A stretch of DNA of 64,000 nucleotides, from the NCBI RefSeq assembly GCF_039954625.1, contig NZ_CP157199.1:2666001-2730000 (forward strand), in the 5' to 3' direction. The notes below the pieces were generated by a model. That model saw only the letters and a list, made by a program, of their open reading frames with translations. It had not been told where the DNA came from and made no database searches. The DNA comes from Pontimicrobium sp. SW4. GTDB taxonomy: Bacteria; Bacteroidota; Bacteroidia; Flavobacteriales; Flavobacteriaceae. The position numbers and the translations under genes are program-made. Position 1 is the stretch's first letter. The number at the start of each line of letters is the position of its first letter. Of the stretch, positions 7,162 to 16,032 are shown one piece after another.

Positions 7162-9939
7162 ATGAAGAAACTATTACCCATTGGAGTATTTTTAATTTTG
7201 GCATTTATTGCTTTTAAATTTACATCTCAAGAAGATCAGCAAGACGTAAATATTGAAGATAAAAAAATTGCTTCTCGCCCAAAATTACCTAAAAAAACAC
7301 CTGAATTACGTGCACAATATGCTGAGGAAAGAGCGCTATATGAATATAAGCTACAAGCCAATCCTACAACAGGTGAAATTCCAATCGAAGAAAAAGAATT
7401 GGAATTTAAAAATTCTAAGAAAGCAAAAATCAGAATAGATGGTGGAGATAACTTAAGAGCTCCTGATGCTTCTATTGTAAACAGAGGACCTTCTAATCTT
7501 GGTGGTAGAACTAGGACCATTGTTTTTGATCAAAGTGACGGAACTGGTAACACAATCCTTGCTGGAGGTGTTAGCGGCGGGGTTTTTAGAACTACAAATG
7601 GGGGGACTTCTTGGACTAAAGTATCTTCAAATGATGAAGTACATAGTGTTACAAGTATAACACAGGACCCTAGCAATTTAAATACTTGGTATTATGGAAC
7701 TGGTGAAGGTCGTGGTAACTCTGCATCATTAGGGTCTTTCTTTTTAGGTGACGGTATATGGAAATCTACTGATAGTGGATTAACTTGGTCGCCGATGGCT
7801 GGTACTACTGGAACTTATGAATCGTATGATTCTTTCTTCGATATTGTTTATAAACTAGAAGTTCATCCAACAACTGGTGATTTATTTGCTGCAGTAGGAG
7901 GTCGAATTTACAGATATGATGTTGGCACATCTACTTGGGTTATTGAAATAACAAATTCTGGAGGAAATACTTCGTATGCTACAGATGTTGTTATAACAAC
8001 TGGCGGTAGGGTTTATGTTGCATTTTCAGGAAATCAAGATGCTAATAGAGAAGGTGTATGGACTTCAGCAAACGGTGAAGGTAGTTGGACTAGAATTACT
8101 GACAATACTACGTATCCAACTGCTGTTGTCGGCGGAATACCAATACATACTAAGCTAACTGGAAGAGCTGTTTTAGGTTTAGCACCATCAAACCAGAATA
8201 AACTGTATGTACTATACGTTAATGGTGTATCATCAGATTGTACAGGTATAGCAGCTCCTGAAGCCGATTTAGTAATGTGGGACCAATCTACTACAACTTG
8301 GACAGACTACTCTGGTAAACTTCCAGACGAAAGTGGATGTAGTGACGGTAATGACCCTCTTGCAGTACAAGGAGGTTATGACCTAGTCGTTAGCGTAAAA
8401 CCAGATAATGAAAATTTCGTAGTTATTGGTGGAACAAATGCCTATAGAATGGCTGATATCACTGCAGCTGGTTCTTTTGGAAGAATTGGAGGATATGCTA
8501 CCGCTGGTGGCTATGCACAATATCCAAACCATCATCCAGATATTCATGCTTTAGTTTTTAATCCATTTAATAACAGTAATTTAATTTCTGGAACAGATGG
8601 AGGAGTTCGTGAAACTCTTGATATTACTGCAACAGGTGGTACATTTCCTGTCACTTGGGTTAATCTAAATAATGATTATCAAACACAACAATTTTACCAT
8701 GTAGCAATAGACCCTCAATCAGCATCTGATTATGTGGTAGGTGGTCTTCAAGACAATGGAACTAATCAAGGAGGGTTAAGTGCTGGTGAAGCAAGTTTAA
8801 CTACTCAAACCAATATTTGGGGAGGAGATGGTGTCGCTGTTGGTATTTCCAGAGATAATGCCAATGTTCCTGTATTTGTTGGTTTCCAAGCAGGTCCAAT
8901 TTATCGAATTTTTAAAAATGTTGGAGGATGGACCGATATTGAGCCTACAGGTGCAACTAGCCAATTTGTTACATATTTTCATTTAGATCAAAGTAACAAT
9001 AAAAACCTATATTATGCTGGAAAAGGAGTTCTATATAGAACTACTGATGCTACAAATGTAACTTCTGGCACTTGGACTAACATGGGATCACCTACTGGTT
9101 TTGGAACTAGTGGAGCTAATGAATGGTTTAGTAGATTCTCTGCAAGTTGGGGAGCTTATAATCCTGCTTCGAGTTATTTGCTAATGGGTGGTGATACTGG
9201 AACTGTTTTAAGATTGGATGACCCTCAAAATGCAGCAAATGTTAATACTGCAGTAGACATAACACCATCGGGAGTAACTTCTGGTGTGGTTACTGGTTTA
9301 GCGATACACCCTACAAATCCAGATATTGTGTTATTGACTTATTCCAACTATGGCTTAACAAACATTTACATTACGACTGATGCAACAGCTGCTACGCCAA
9401 CTTGGACCGTAGCTGAACGAAATTTATCTTCACATTCTATTAGGTCTGCAGCTATTACTACAAATACTGCTGGAGAGGCTTTATACCTAGTAGGAACAGC
9501 AAGGGGACTATATAGTTCTACAAACCCTGTAAATGGTGGCTCAGGTGTAGACTGGACTAGAGAAGCTCCTAATTTAATTGGTTATGCAGTAGTTAGTTCA
9601 TTAGCTTATAGACCAGACGACAATAAGTTACTTATTGGAACTCATGGTAATGGTATGTTTGAGGCAACTATTAATCATGTATTAGGAATTGAAGACAATG
9701 AAATTAGCAAGAGTATTAAAATTTACCCTAATCCTGTTGCAGATAGATTAAACCTAAACATGCCTAGTGAAATAAGCGACAATGCGTCTTATATGATTCA
9801 CAATGCTCTTGGACAGAATGTTATGAGAGGTGTTTTAGAAAATAATCAAATAGATGTCGACAACTTAAATATTGGAATATACTTTTTAGAAATTAATTCA
9901 AATGGTAAAAAAGGTGTTAAACGATTTATTAAGAAGTAA
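7162..9939 (+). CDS. T9SS-exported VPS10/sortilin-type beta-propeller protein
   Basis: The 925-residue protein has an N-terminal hydrophobic export segment (MKKLLPIGVFLILAFIAF). A charged linker follows, then BNR/sortilin-like propeller repeats with Asp-box type motifs such as GGVFRTTNGGTSWTKV (about 134-149), GIWKSTDSGLTWSPM and RTTDATNVTSGTW. At about 845-925 there is a T9SS type A sorting domain: KSIKIYPNPVADRLNLNM, then NALGQNVMRG and GIYFLEINSNGKKGVKRFIKK. The protein should cross the outer membrane by the type IX system and be attached or released. Ligand or enzyme activity is unknown; related proteins are often labelled glycosyl hydrolase without proof. A strong terminator follows. Confidence 0.88.
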   Translation: MKKLLPIGVFLILAFIAFKFTSQEDQQDVNIEDKKIASRPKLPKKTPELRAQYAEERALYEYKLQANPTTGEIPIEEKELEFKNSKKAKIRIDGGDNLRAPDASIVNRGPSNLGGRTRTIVFDQSDGTGNTILAGGVSGGVFRTTNGGTSWTKVSSNDEVHSVTSITQDPSNLNTWYYGTGEGRGNSASLGSFFLGDGIWKSTDSGLTWSPMAGTTGTYESYDSFFDIVYKLEVHPTTGDLFAAVGGRIYRYDVGTSTWVIEITNSGGNTSYATDVVITTGGRVYVAFSGNQDANREGVWTSANGEGSWTRITDNTTYPTAVVGGIPIHTKLTGRAVLGLAPSNQNKLYVLYVNGVSSDCTGIAAPEADLVMWDQSTTTWTDYSGKLPDESGCSDGNDPLAVQGGYDLVVSVKPDNENFVVIGGTNAYRMADITAAGSFGRIGGYATAGGYAQYPNHHPDIHALVFNPFNNSNLISGTDGGVRETLDITATGGTFPVTWVNLNNDYQTQQFYHVAIDPQSASDYVVGGLQDNGTNQGGLSAGEASLTTQTNIWGGDGVAVGISRDNANVPVFVGFQAGPIYRIFKNVGGWTDIEPTGATSQFVTYFHLDQSNNKNLYYAGKGVLYRTTDATNVTSGTWTNMGSPTGFGTSGANEWFSRFSASWGAYNPASSYLLMGGDTGTVLRLDDPQNAANVNTAVDITPSGVTSGVVTGLAIHPTNPDIVLLTYSNYGLTNIYITTDATAATPTWTVAERNLSSHSIRSAAITTNTAGEALYLVGTARGLYSSTNPVNGGSGVDWTREAPNLIGYAVVSSLAYRPDDNKLLIGTHGNGMFEATINHVLGIEDNEISKSIKIYPNPVADRLNLNMPSEISDNASYMIHNALGQNVMRGVLENNQIDVDNLNIGIYFLEINSNGKKGVKRFIKK

Positions 9940-9962
9940 AACTTCTTTTTAAGATATTTTTG

Positions 9963-10000
9963 AAAGGGTTTTGGTGATTACCAAAACCCTTTCTTATTTT
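9963..10000 (+). terminator. Intrinsic terminator after the T9SS propeller gene
   Basis: A perfect 12-bp stem (AAAGGGTTTTGG 9963-9974 with CCAAAACCCTTT 9981-9992), loop TGATTA, followed by the T-rich stretch TCTTATTTT. Confidence 0.85.
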
Positions 10001-10048
10001 CTAATCCATTTTAATTAAATTTGTAACTAATAATTATAGAATAGTTAT

Positions 10049-10984
10049 ATGTTCGGAAAAAAGAAAAATATTCCATCCATAGATAGTGAACAACTAGAAT
10101 TAATACAAAATGCTCAAAAACGTATAAAACAAAAGAAACGTTTATATGTGCATTTTGTAATATTTTTAATAGGTTCCGTTTTTTTAATACTAGCAAATAC
10201 TGTTTTAGGAATTGGCAAAGACGTGAAATTCTTTGGGAAAGAATGGTTTCTTTTTGCAACTTTTGCTTGGCTATTCCTGTTTCTTTATCATTGTTTTAAT
10301 GTATTTGTTACCAATAAGTTTATGGACAAAGATTGGGAAAAATCTCAGTTAGATAAACTCGTTGCCAAACAACAAGAACGTATAAACAAACTAAAAGAAG
10401 GTTTTATAAAAGAGGAAAAACTCATAGCACAAAGTCAAGCTTATAACGAAGCTAATCCTGAAAATAAGATAGAAGCCATCTCCAAAAAAAAAACTAATAA
10501 GCTCACAATTATTGTAGCTGCAGGCGAAAACGATGCTATTGGCAAAGACAATAAACTTATTTGGCATTTAAGTGACGACTTACAACGATTTAAACGTCTA
10601 ACTAATAATCACCATATTATTATGGGACGCAAAACGTTTGAAAGCTTCCCAAAGCCTTTACCTAATAGAATTCATGTAGTCATTACGCGTCAAGCAAATT
10701 ACAAAGTTCCAGATGGTGTCATTGTAGTGAACTCTTTAGAAGATGCTATTGATGCTGCTAGAAATGACACACAACCGTTTGTTATTGGTGGCGGCGAAAT
10801 TTACAAACAGGCCATGCCTTTGGCCGATACAATTGAACTTACAAGAGTGCATCACTCCTTTGAAGCAGATACCTTTTTCCCAAAGATAGATACCTCTTTA
10901 TGGAAAGAAACCAGTAATACCTTTCATGATAAAGACGAAAATCATGAATATGCGTTTTCATTTTTAACCTATCAAAGAGTTTAG
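10049..10984 (+). CDS. folA: 2TM-domain / dihydrofolate reductase fusion
   Basis: The single 311-residue frame joins two modules. Residues about 20-100 form a 2TM domain with two membrane helices (FVIFLIGSVFLILANTVLG and FLFATFAWLFLFLYHCFNVFV). A charged linker follows, and from about residue 151 there is a complete DHFR with IIVAAGENDAIGKDNKLIWHL, IIMGRKTFESFPKPLPNR, VIGGGEIYKQAMPLADTIEL and TRVHHSFEADTFFP. DHFR reduces dihydrofolate to tetrahydrofolate. In relatives I would expect two separate genes. Here no ATG, GTG or TTG lies in frame just before the DHFR module, so the fusion looks necessary for its translation. The junction is preceded by a run of ten A (10484-10493), and TAATAA follows it in another frame, so an assembly or real slip there could merge or split two genes. 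Confidence 0.85.
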   Translation: MFGKKKNIPSIDSEQLELIQNAQKRIKQKKRLYVHFVIFLIGSVFLILANTVLGIGKDVKFFGKEWFLFATFAWLFLFLYHCFNVFVTNKFMDKDWEKSQLDKLVAKQQERINKLKEGFIKEEKLIAQSQAYNEANPENKIEAISKKKTNKLTIIVAAGENDAIGKDNKLIWHLSDDLQRFKRLTNNHHIIMGRKTFESFPKPLPNRIHVVITRQANYKVPDGVIVVNSLEDAIDAARNDTQPFVIGGGEIYKQAMPLADTIELTRVHHSFEADTFFPKIDTSLWKETSNTFHDKDENHEYAFSFLTYQRV

Positions 10985-11108
10985 ATTTGACTCTCTAATT
11001 ATTTTTATCGAAATTGCTTAAGGTCTTTTAGTACTTATTAATTAGCTCATATCAGCATTATTTGCGAGATTAAACGACCAATATTTATAAACTAATTAAC
11101 AACTAAAG

Positions 11109-11507
11109 ATGAAAGTAACACTAATCAGTATTCCAGTCAGAGATCAAGAAAAAGCTTTAAACTTTTATACAAAAAAACTAGGCTTCTTAAAAAAGAAAGA
11201 TCTTCCATTAGGTGGAGGAAATAGATGGCTAACATTAGTTTCGGCAGAATGGCAAGATGGTCCAGAATTGTTATTAGAACCAGGTCCATTACATTTTAAA
11301 CCCTGTAAAGTTTATCAAGATGCACTTCTGGAAGCAGGTTATCCTTATACCCAATTTGACGTTAAAAGTGTTGATGCAGAATATGACCGATTAACTAAAC
11401 TTGAAGTAGAATTTAGCATGAAACCAACCGAAATGGGAAATGTAAAGGTTGCTGTTTTTAACGATACTTGTGGAAACAACATTCAACTTGTAGAAGAATT
11501 GAAATAG
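11109..11507 (+). CDS. VOC (glyoxalase/bleomycin resistance fold) family protein
   Basis: A 132-residue single-domain VOC protein. It starts MKVTLISIPVRDQEKALNFYTKKLGF, the usual first beta-alpha-beta unit, and ends with the second metal-side strand VAVFNDTCGNNIQLVEEL, where the Glu of QLVEE is at the usual metal-ligand position. VOC members include glyoxalase I, dioxygenases and antibiotic-binding proteins; the substrate cannot be read here. It stands alone, about 120 bases after the DHFR fusion. Confidence 0.85.
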   Translation: MKVTLISIPVRDQEKALNFYTKKLGFLKKKDLPLGGGNRWLTLVSAEWQDGPELLLEPGPLHFKPCKVYQDALLEAGYPYTQFDVKSVDAEYDRLTKLEVEFSMKPTEMGNVKVAVFNDTCGNNIQLVEELK

Positions 11508-11589
11508 CGAAACTGCATTCTTGTATAATGAAACCTCTATGATAAATATTCAATATTCTAAATTCTCTTTTATACTTACTAAATATACC

Positions 11590-11597
11590 TAATTTTG
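11590..11597 (+). promoter_or_regulatory. -7 element (TAATTTTG) for the FAD-dependent dehydrogenase
   Basis: TAATTTTG is a perfect TAnnTTTG flavobacterial -7 match only 4 bases before the ATG at 11602, so the mRNA may be leaderless or nearly so. No clear TTG lies at the -33 distance. Confidence 0.35.
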
Positions 11598-11601
11598 TGC
11601 T

Positions 11602-13158
11602 ATGGTAAAAGACATTCAGCTTCGCATTTCTTTAAAAGAAGAAAGAATTCAGGATATTCTGCAAAAGAAATCTGCCGAATTTCTAAACGTTTCGCATCAC
11701 GATATCTCTGGTATTAAAATTCTTCGAAAATCCATTGATGCCAGAAAGCCTAAAATTATGTTTAATTATAAAGTTTCTGTTTTTATAAAAGAACCATTAC
11801 CAGAAACTTCCAAATATCATTTTGATTACAAAGATGTGTCGAAAGCTAAACCTATTCATATTATCGGTTTTGGTCCAGCTGGTATGTATGCTGCTTTACG
11901 CTGTATTGAATTAGGCTATAAACCAATAGTTTTAGAACGAGGAAAAAATGTACAGGACAGACGTCGTGATTTAAAAGCTATTAATCAAGACCATTATGTG
12001 AATGAAGATTCTAATTACTGTTTTGGAGAAGGTGGTGCAGGAACGTATAGTGATGGCAAATTATATACCCGAAGTTTAAAACGTGGTGATGTAAGACGCA
12101 TTTTTGAAAATTTAGTATTTCATGGAGCTACTGAACAAATTTTGGTAGATGCGCACCCACATATTGGCACCAACAAATTACCTAAGGTGGTCCAAAACAT
12201 TCGAGAAACCATTTTAAAATATGGTGGTGAAATTCATTTTGAAAGCCGTGTCACTGATTTTATTATTAAAGATAATAACATACAAGCCATTCAATTACAA
12301 AACGATAAAGAACTCACAACCGAAAAAGTCATTTTAGCAACAGGGCATTCTGCAAGAGATATTTTTTATTTATTAGATAAAAAAAGAGTTGCACTTGAAG
12401 CAAAATCATTTGCTATGGGAGTTCGTGTAGAACATCCTCAACATATTATAGATTCCATACAATATCATTGTTCGGGTAAAAGAGATGAATTACTTCCTGC
12501 AGCTGCTTACAGTTTGGTGCAACAAGTAAATGATAGAGGTGTGTATTCGTTTTGCATGTGCCCTGGCGGTTTTATTGTACCAGCTGCAACAGCAAATGGC
12601 GAAGTGGTTGTTAATGGTATGTCGCCTTCAAAACGAAACAACGAATTTGCTAATTCAGGCATTGTTGTAGAAATAAATGTTGATAAAGACCTTCCAAAAT
12701 ATGAACAATTTGGTGCGCTAAAAGGGTTGGAATATCAAAAGAATTTAGAACGATTAGCTTTTACGTCTGGAGGGCGAACGCAGACTGCTCCAGCACAAAG
12801 ACTCACCGATTTTGTTGAAGGAAACTTATCTCGAGATTTAAATTCAACTTCGTATCAACCAGGGTTAAAATCGGCGCCATTACATTCGTTATTACCAAAA
12901 CTGATAGGTGGTAATTTGCGAAAAGGCTTTGCCGCATTTGGACAGAAAATGAAAGGTTATTACACAGCTGAAGCCAATGTTGTTGGTGTAGAATCCAGAA
13001 CATCGTCTCCTGTAAGTATTCCAAGAAATGAAAATTTACAACATCCAGACGTACATAACTTATTTCCTTGTGGTGAAGGTGGTGGTTATGCTGGAGGCAT
13101 TGTATCTGCTGCTATGGATGGTGAACGTTGTGCGGAAGCCGCAATTGTTGGATTGTAA
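11602..13158 (+). CDS. FAD-dependent dehydrogenase (COG2509-type)
   Basis: The 518-residue cytosolic flavoprotein has a small N-terminal domain (about 1-85, DIQLRISLKEERIQDILQKK) typical of this conserved uncharacterised family. The FAD Rossmann motif follows: IIGFGPAGMYAALRCIELG (about 91-109) and VLERGKNVQDRRRD. Other motifs are YCFGEGGAGTYSDGKLYTR, LATGHSARDIFYLL and the C-terminal FPCGEGGGYAGGIVSAAMDG that closes the FAD site. Homologues occur in most bacterial phyla; the substrate is unknown. Length and motifs look intact. It appears to be monocistronic. Confidence 0.88.
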   Translation: MVKDIQLRISLKEERIQDILQKKSAEFLNVSHHDISGIKILRKSIDARKPKIMFNYKVSVFIKEPLPETSKYHFDYKDVSKAKPIHIIGFGPAGMYAALRCIELGYKPIVLERGKNVQDRRRDLKAINQDHYVNEDSNYCFGEGGAGTYSDGKLYTRSLKRGDVRRIFENLVFHGATEQILVDAHPHIGTNKLPKVVQNIRETILKYGGEIHFESRVTDFIIKDNNIQAIQLQNDKELTTEKVILATGHSARDIFYLLDKKRVALEAKSFAMGVRVEHPQHIIDSIQYHCSGKRDELLPAAAYSLVQQVNDRGVYSFCMCPGGFIVPAATANGEVVVNGMSPSKRNNEFANSGIVVEINVDKDLPKYEQFGALKGLEYQKNLERLAFTSGGRTQTAPAQRLTDFVEGNLSRDLNSTSYQPGLKSAPLHSLLPKLIGGNLRKGFAAFGQKMKGYYTAEANVVGVESRTSSPVSIPRNENLQHPDVHNLFPCGEGGGYAGGIVSAAMDGERCAEAAIVGL

Positions 13159-13254
13159 ATATAGATAGATATTCTAGGTTTAATATAATTTAGAGTGAAG
13201 TCTATGTTCTAATATCTAACAGCAAAGCGGTCTTACATCTAAAAAAAATATTCC

Positions 13255-13262
13255 TATTTTTG
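13255..13262 (+). promoter_or_regulatory. Promoter -7 element (TATTTTTG) for fabD-lspA
   Basis: TATTTTTG matches TAnnTTTG exactly. TTA at 13233-13235, 19 bases upstream, is one base from the TTG -33 consensus. The fabD ATG at 13281 lies 18 bases downstream, giving a short leader. This supports 13281 over the upstream alternative start at 13260. Confidence 0.5.
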
Positions 13263-13280
13263 CAACTCAAAATAAAACAC

Positions 13281-14168
13281 ATGAACGCATATATTTTTCC
13301 AGGTCAAGGAGCTCAATTTTCAGGAATGGGTTTAGACTTATACGAAAACTCTCAATTAGCACAAGAGCTTTTTGAAAAAGCTAATGAAGTTTTAGGTTTT
13401 TCAATCACTGACATTATGTTTGAAGGTTCTGCTGATGATTTAAAAGAAACTAAAGTAACACAACCAGCTATTTTCCTTCATTCAGTAATTTTAGCAAAAA
13501 CCTTAGGTGAAAATTTTAAACCAGACATGGTGGCTGGACATTCACTTGGGGAATTTTCTGCTTTAGTTGCTGCAGGAGCATTGACTTTTGAAGATGGTTT
13601 AAAACTAGTTTCTCAACGCGCTCAAGCGATGCAAAAAGCCTGCGAAATTCAACCAAGTACTATGGCTGCCGTTTTAGGTTTAGATGATGATGTCGTTGAA
13701 AAAATATGTGCAACAACCGATGGTGTTGTGGTAGCTGCTAACTATAATTGTCCAGGGCAGTTAGTAATTTCAGGTGAGATTGATGCTATTAATAGAGCTT
13801 GTGAAGCCTTAAAAGAAGAAGGCGCTCGTCGCGCTTTAGTATTACCTGTTGGTGGTGCATTTCACTCACCAATGATGGAGCCTGCTCGTGAAGAATTGGC
13901 AGCAGCTATTGAAAACACAACGTTTAGCAAACCAAACTGCCCAATTTATCAAAATGTGACTGCAACTGCGGTAATTGATGAAAATGACATAAAAGCAAAT
14001 TTAATTTCACAATTAACAGCGCCTGTTAGATGGACACAGTCTGTACAGCAAATGATTGCTGATGGAGCTACACACTTTACTGAAGTAGGTCCAGGAAAAG
14101 TATTGCAAGGGTTAGTAAAGAAAATACATCGTGAAGCCGAAACAGCATCAGCAACTTTAGAAGCTTAA
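13281..14168 (+). CDS. fabD: Malonyl-CoA:ACP transacylase
   Basis: It loads malonyl groups from CoA onto acyl carrier protein for fatty acid synthesis. From the ATG at 13281 (MNAYIFPGQGAQFSGMGLDL) the protein has 295 residues, usual for FabD. The active-site serine is in VAGHSLGEFSALVAAGAL (about residues 86-103), the catalytic His is in VGGAFHSPMMEPAREEL, and the family motif TEVGPGKVLQGLVKKI closes the protein. An upstream alternative start would add seven residues before the conserved N-terminus and overlap the promoter, so I reject it. lspA begins 6 bases after the stop. Confidence 0.95.
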   Translation: MNAYIFPGQGAQFSGMGLDLYENSQLAQELFEKANEVLGFSITDIMFEGSADDLKETKVTQPAIFLHSVILAKTLGENFKPDMVAGHSLGEFSALVAAGALTFEDGLKLVSQRAQAMQKACEIQPSTMAAVLGLDDDVVEKICATTDGVVVAANYNCPGQLVISGEIDAINRACEALKEEGARRALVLPVGGAFHSPMMEPAREELAAAIENTTFSKPNCPIYQNVTATAVIDENDIKANLISQLTAPVRWTQSVQQMIADGATHFTEVGPGKVLQGLVKKIHREAETASATLEA

Positions 14169-14174
14169 CCCTAG

Positions 14175-14672
14175 ATGAATATATCTCGCAACACATCTAT
14201 AATTCTATTGGTTATTGCAAATATTGCAGCAGACCAAATTTCAAAATTTTGGGTAAAAGCTGTGGTAGAACCTCGTAGTAGTACACCAATAATTGGTGAC
14301 TATCTTACATTAAGAAATGTTGAAAATAAAGGTGCTTTTTTAGGAATGGGTAGTGATTTGAGCGACCCCTTAAGAATAATTCTATTACTAATATTACCAG
14401 CAGCTGTTCTTTTATTTGTACTTTATTATGTGTTTAAAGAAAAGCAAATGGATAGGTTGTCATTAATTGGCTTTTCGTGTGTTGTTGGTGGTGGGATTGC
14501 TAACGTTTTTGATAGGTTTGCTTACGGTAGAGTAACCGATTTTCTATTCATAGACCTAGGTTTTGTAAGTACTGGTATTTTTAATATTGCAGATTTATCT
14601 GTAACTACTGGAATGATATTAATACTTTGGTCTAGTTTAAAACAACGAAAAAAAGACAAAGTAAAGACATAA
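14175..14672 (+). CDS. lspA: Lipoprotein signal peptidase (signal peptidase II)
   Basis: This inner-membrane aspartic protease removes signal peptides from diacylated prolipoproteins. The 165 residues form four membrane segments. The conserved blocks are ADQISKFWV (first Asp box, about residue 19), LRNVENKGAFLGMGS, the catalytic Asp in GGGIANVFDRFAYGRVTDFL, and the second catalytic Asp in GIFNIADLSVTTGMILIL. It is co-transcribed with fabD. The window encodes several lipobox proteins that would need it (SusD and the products at 23500, 55331 and 56621). Confidence 0.95.
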   Translation: MNISRNTSIILLVIANIAADQISKFWVKAVVEPRSSTPIIGDYLTLRNVENKGAFLGMGSDLSDPLRIILLLILPAAVLLFVLYYVFKEKQMDRLSLIGFSCVVGGGIANVFDRFAYGRVTDFLFIDLGFVSTGIFNIADLSVTTGMILILWSSLKQRKKDKVKT

Positions 14673-14676
14673 AAGA

Positions 14677-14697
14677 AGCCTCAACAATGTTGAGGCT
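14677..14697. terminator. Hairpin between convergent lspA and amidohydrolase genes
   Basis: AGCCTCAACA (14677-14686) pairs with TGTTGAGGCT (14688-14697), a near-perfect palindrome whose realistic stem is 9 bp. It lies between two convergent stop codons and could end transcription from both sides, though the T-tract on the plus side (TGTTAATT) is weak. Confidence 0.6.
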
Positions 14698-14712
14698 GTT
14701 AATTGATACTGC

Positions 14713-15990
14713 TTATTTTTTATAAATTTTACCTTCTTTCATAACAAAAACTATGTTAGTCATAGTCTTTATGTTTTTAGTTGGATCATCATCCGTAGCA
14801 ATGATATCTGCTAAAAAACCTTCTGATATTTGTCCAAGTTCATTACCCATTCCTAATACTTTAGCGTTTGTAATAGTTGCTGATTGAATGGCTTCTATTT
14901 CAGACATTCCAGCTTCAACCATATAACCAAATTCTTCTCCATTCTCTCCATGATTAAAAACTCCTGCGTCTGTACCAAAAGCAATTTTAACACCTTTTTT
15001 ATAAGCTTTACCAAAAGTTGCTTGGATTTTTGGTCCAATTTCTAAAGCTTTAGGGACAATAATCGCTGGAAAATATCCTTCAATTTTTGCCTTCTCAACT
15101 ACTTTTTTACCAGCAATAATAGTTGGTACATAATACGTCCCGTGTTTTATCATTAAATCCATGGTTTCTTCACTCATTAAAGTTCCATGTTCTATCGTCG
15201 TAACACCTCCAATTACTGCGCGTTGCATACCTTCATCTCCATGGGCGTGAGCAGCGATAATCATTCCATAATCTTTTGCTGTTTGACAGATAGCTTGTAT
15301 TTCTTCTAAGGTAAACTGTGGGTTTTGTCCATTTTTAGCCATACTCAAAACACCACCTGTAGCAGTGATTTTAATATTATCGGCACCATCTTTATAGCGT
15401 TGTCTTACCGCTTTTTTAGCATCATCAACACTGTTAACAACTCCTTCTTTTGGTCCTGGATTTCCCATAAGGTCTTTACGTAGTCCATTAGTTGGGTCGG
15501 CATGTCCTCCTGTTGTACCAATAGCTTTCCCAGCTGTAAAAATTCTTGGACCTTTAACTTCACCGCTATTAATAGCGTTGCGCAATGAAATATTAACGCC
15601 ACTTCCGCCCAAATCTCTAATGGTAGTAAAACCAGCCATAAGTGTTTTTTTAGCGTATTTTAAAGATCCAAAAGCAACATCAGCATCATTTTTAGTAAAT
15701 GTATCCATATACCTGCTTGGACTGGATTCACCTTCAATATGCACGTGCATATCTATAAGTCCTGGCATAACAGTTTTTGTTTTTAGATCAACGACCACAT
15801 CATCATTTCTTTCAGGATTTACAAATCCGTCTAAAACAGATTCAATTTTTTTACCAGATATTACTAAAGTTTTATTTTTTAAAACTTTTCCAGTTTTAGT
15901 ATCAATTAATTTTCCACAATGTAAATAGGTGTTTTGGGCAGTAATACTAAATGATAGCAATATGGTAAGTAGAAAAAGTAATTTTTTCAT
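14713..15990 (-). CDS. Exported amidohydrolase (imidazolonepropionase/prolidase-like)
   Basis: The 425-residue protein has a Sec signal peptide (MKKLLFLLTILLSFSITAQ). Metal-dependent amidohydrolase motifs are in order: HVHIEG (about residues 82-87), AGFTTIRDLGG, AAHAHGDEGMQRAVIGG, EHGTLMSEETM and the final metal Asp in FGTDAGVFNHGENGEEF. The C-terminus returns to the small beta domain (GFLADIIATDDDPTKNI). Exported members of this group are described as dipeptidases with proline preference in some bacteria; the substrate here is unproven. It is monocistronic and convergent with lspA. Confidence 0.85.
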   Translation of the reverse strand: MKKLLFLLTILLSFSITAQNTYLHCGKLIDTKTGKVLKNKTLVISGKKIESVLDGFVNPERNDDVVVDLKTKTVMPGLIDMHVHIEGESSPSRYMDTFTKNDADVAFGSLKYAKKTLMAGFTTIRDLGGSGVNISLRNAINSGEVKGPRIFTAGKAIGTTGGHADPTNGLRKDLMGNPGPKEGVVNSVDDAKKAVRQRYKDGADNIKITATGGVLSMAKNGQNPQFTLEEIQAICQTAKDYGMIIAAHAHGDEGMQRAVIGGVTTIEHGTLMSEETMDLMIKHGTYYVPTIIAGKKVVEKAKIEGYFPAIIVPKALEIGPKIQATFGKAYKKGVKIAFGTDAGVFNHGENGEEFGYMVEAGMSEIEAIQSATITNAKVLGMGNELGQISEGFLADIIATDDDPTKNIKTMTNIVFVMKEGKIYKK

Positions 15991-16032
15991 TTTTTGGTTA
16001 ATTGTTAAATGTTATAAATTTAAACCTCTAAT

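Noticed and set aside
13260..13280. Upstream alternative start for fabD
   Set aside because: Adds seven residues before the conserved N-terminus and overlaps the -7 element.
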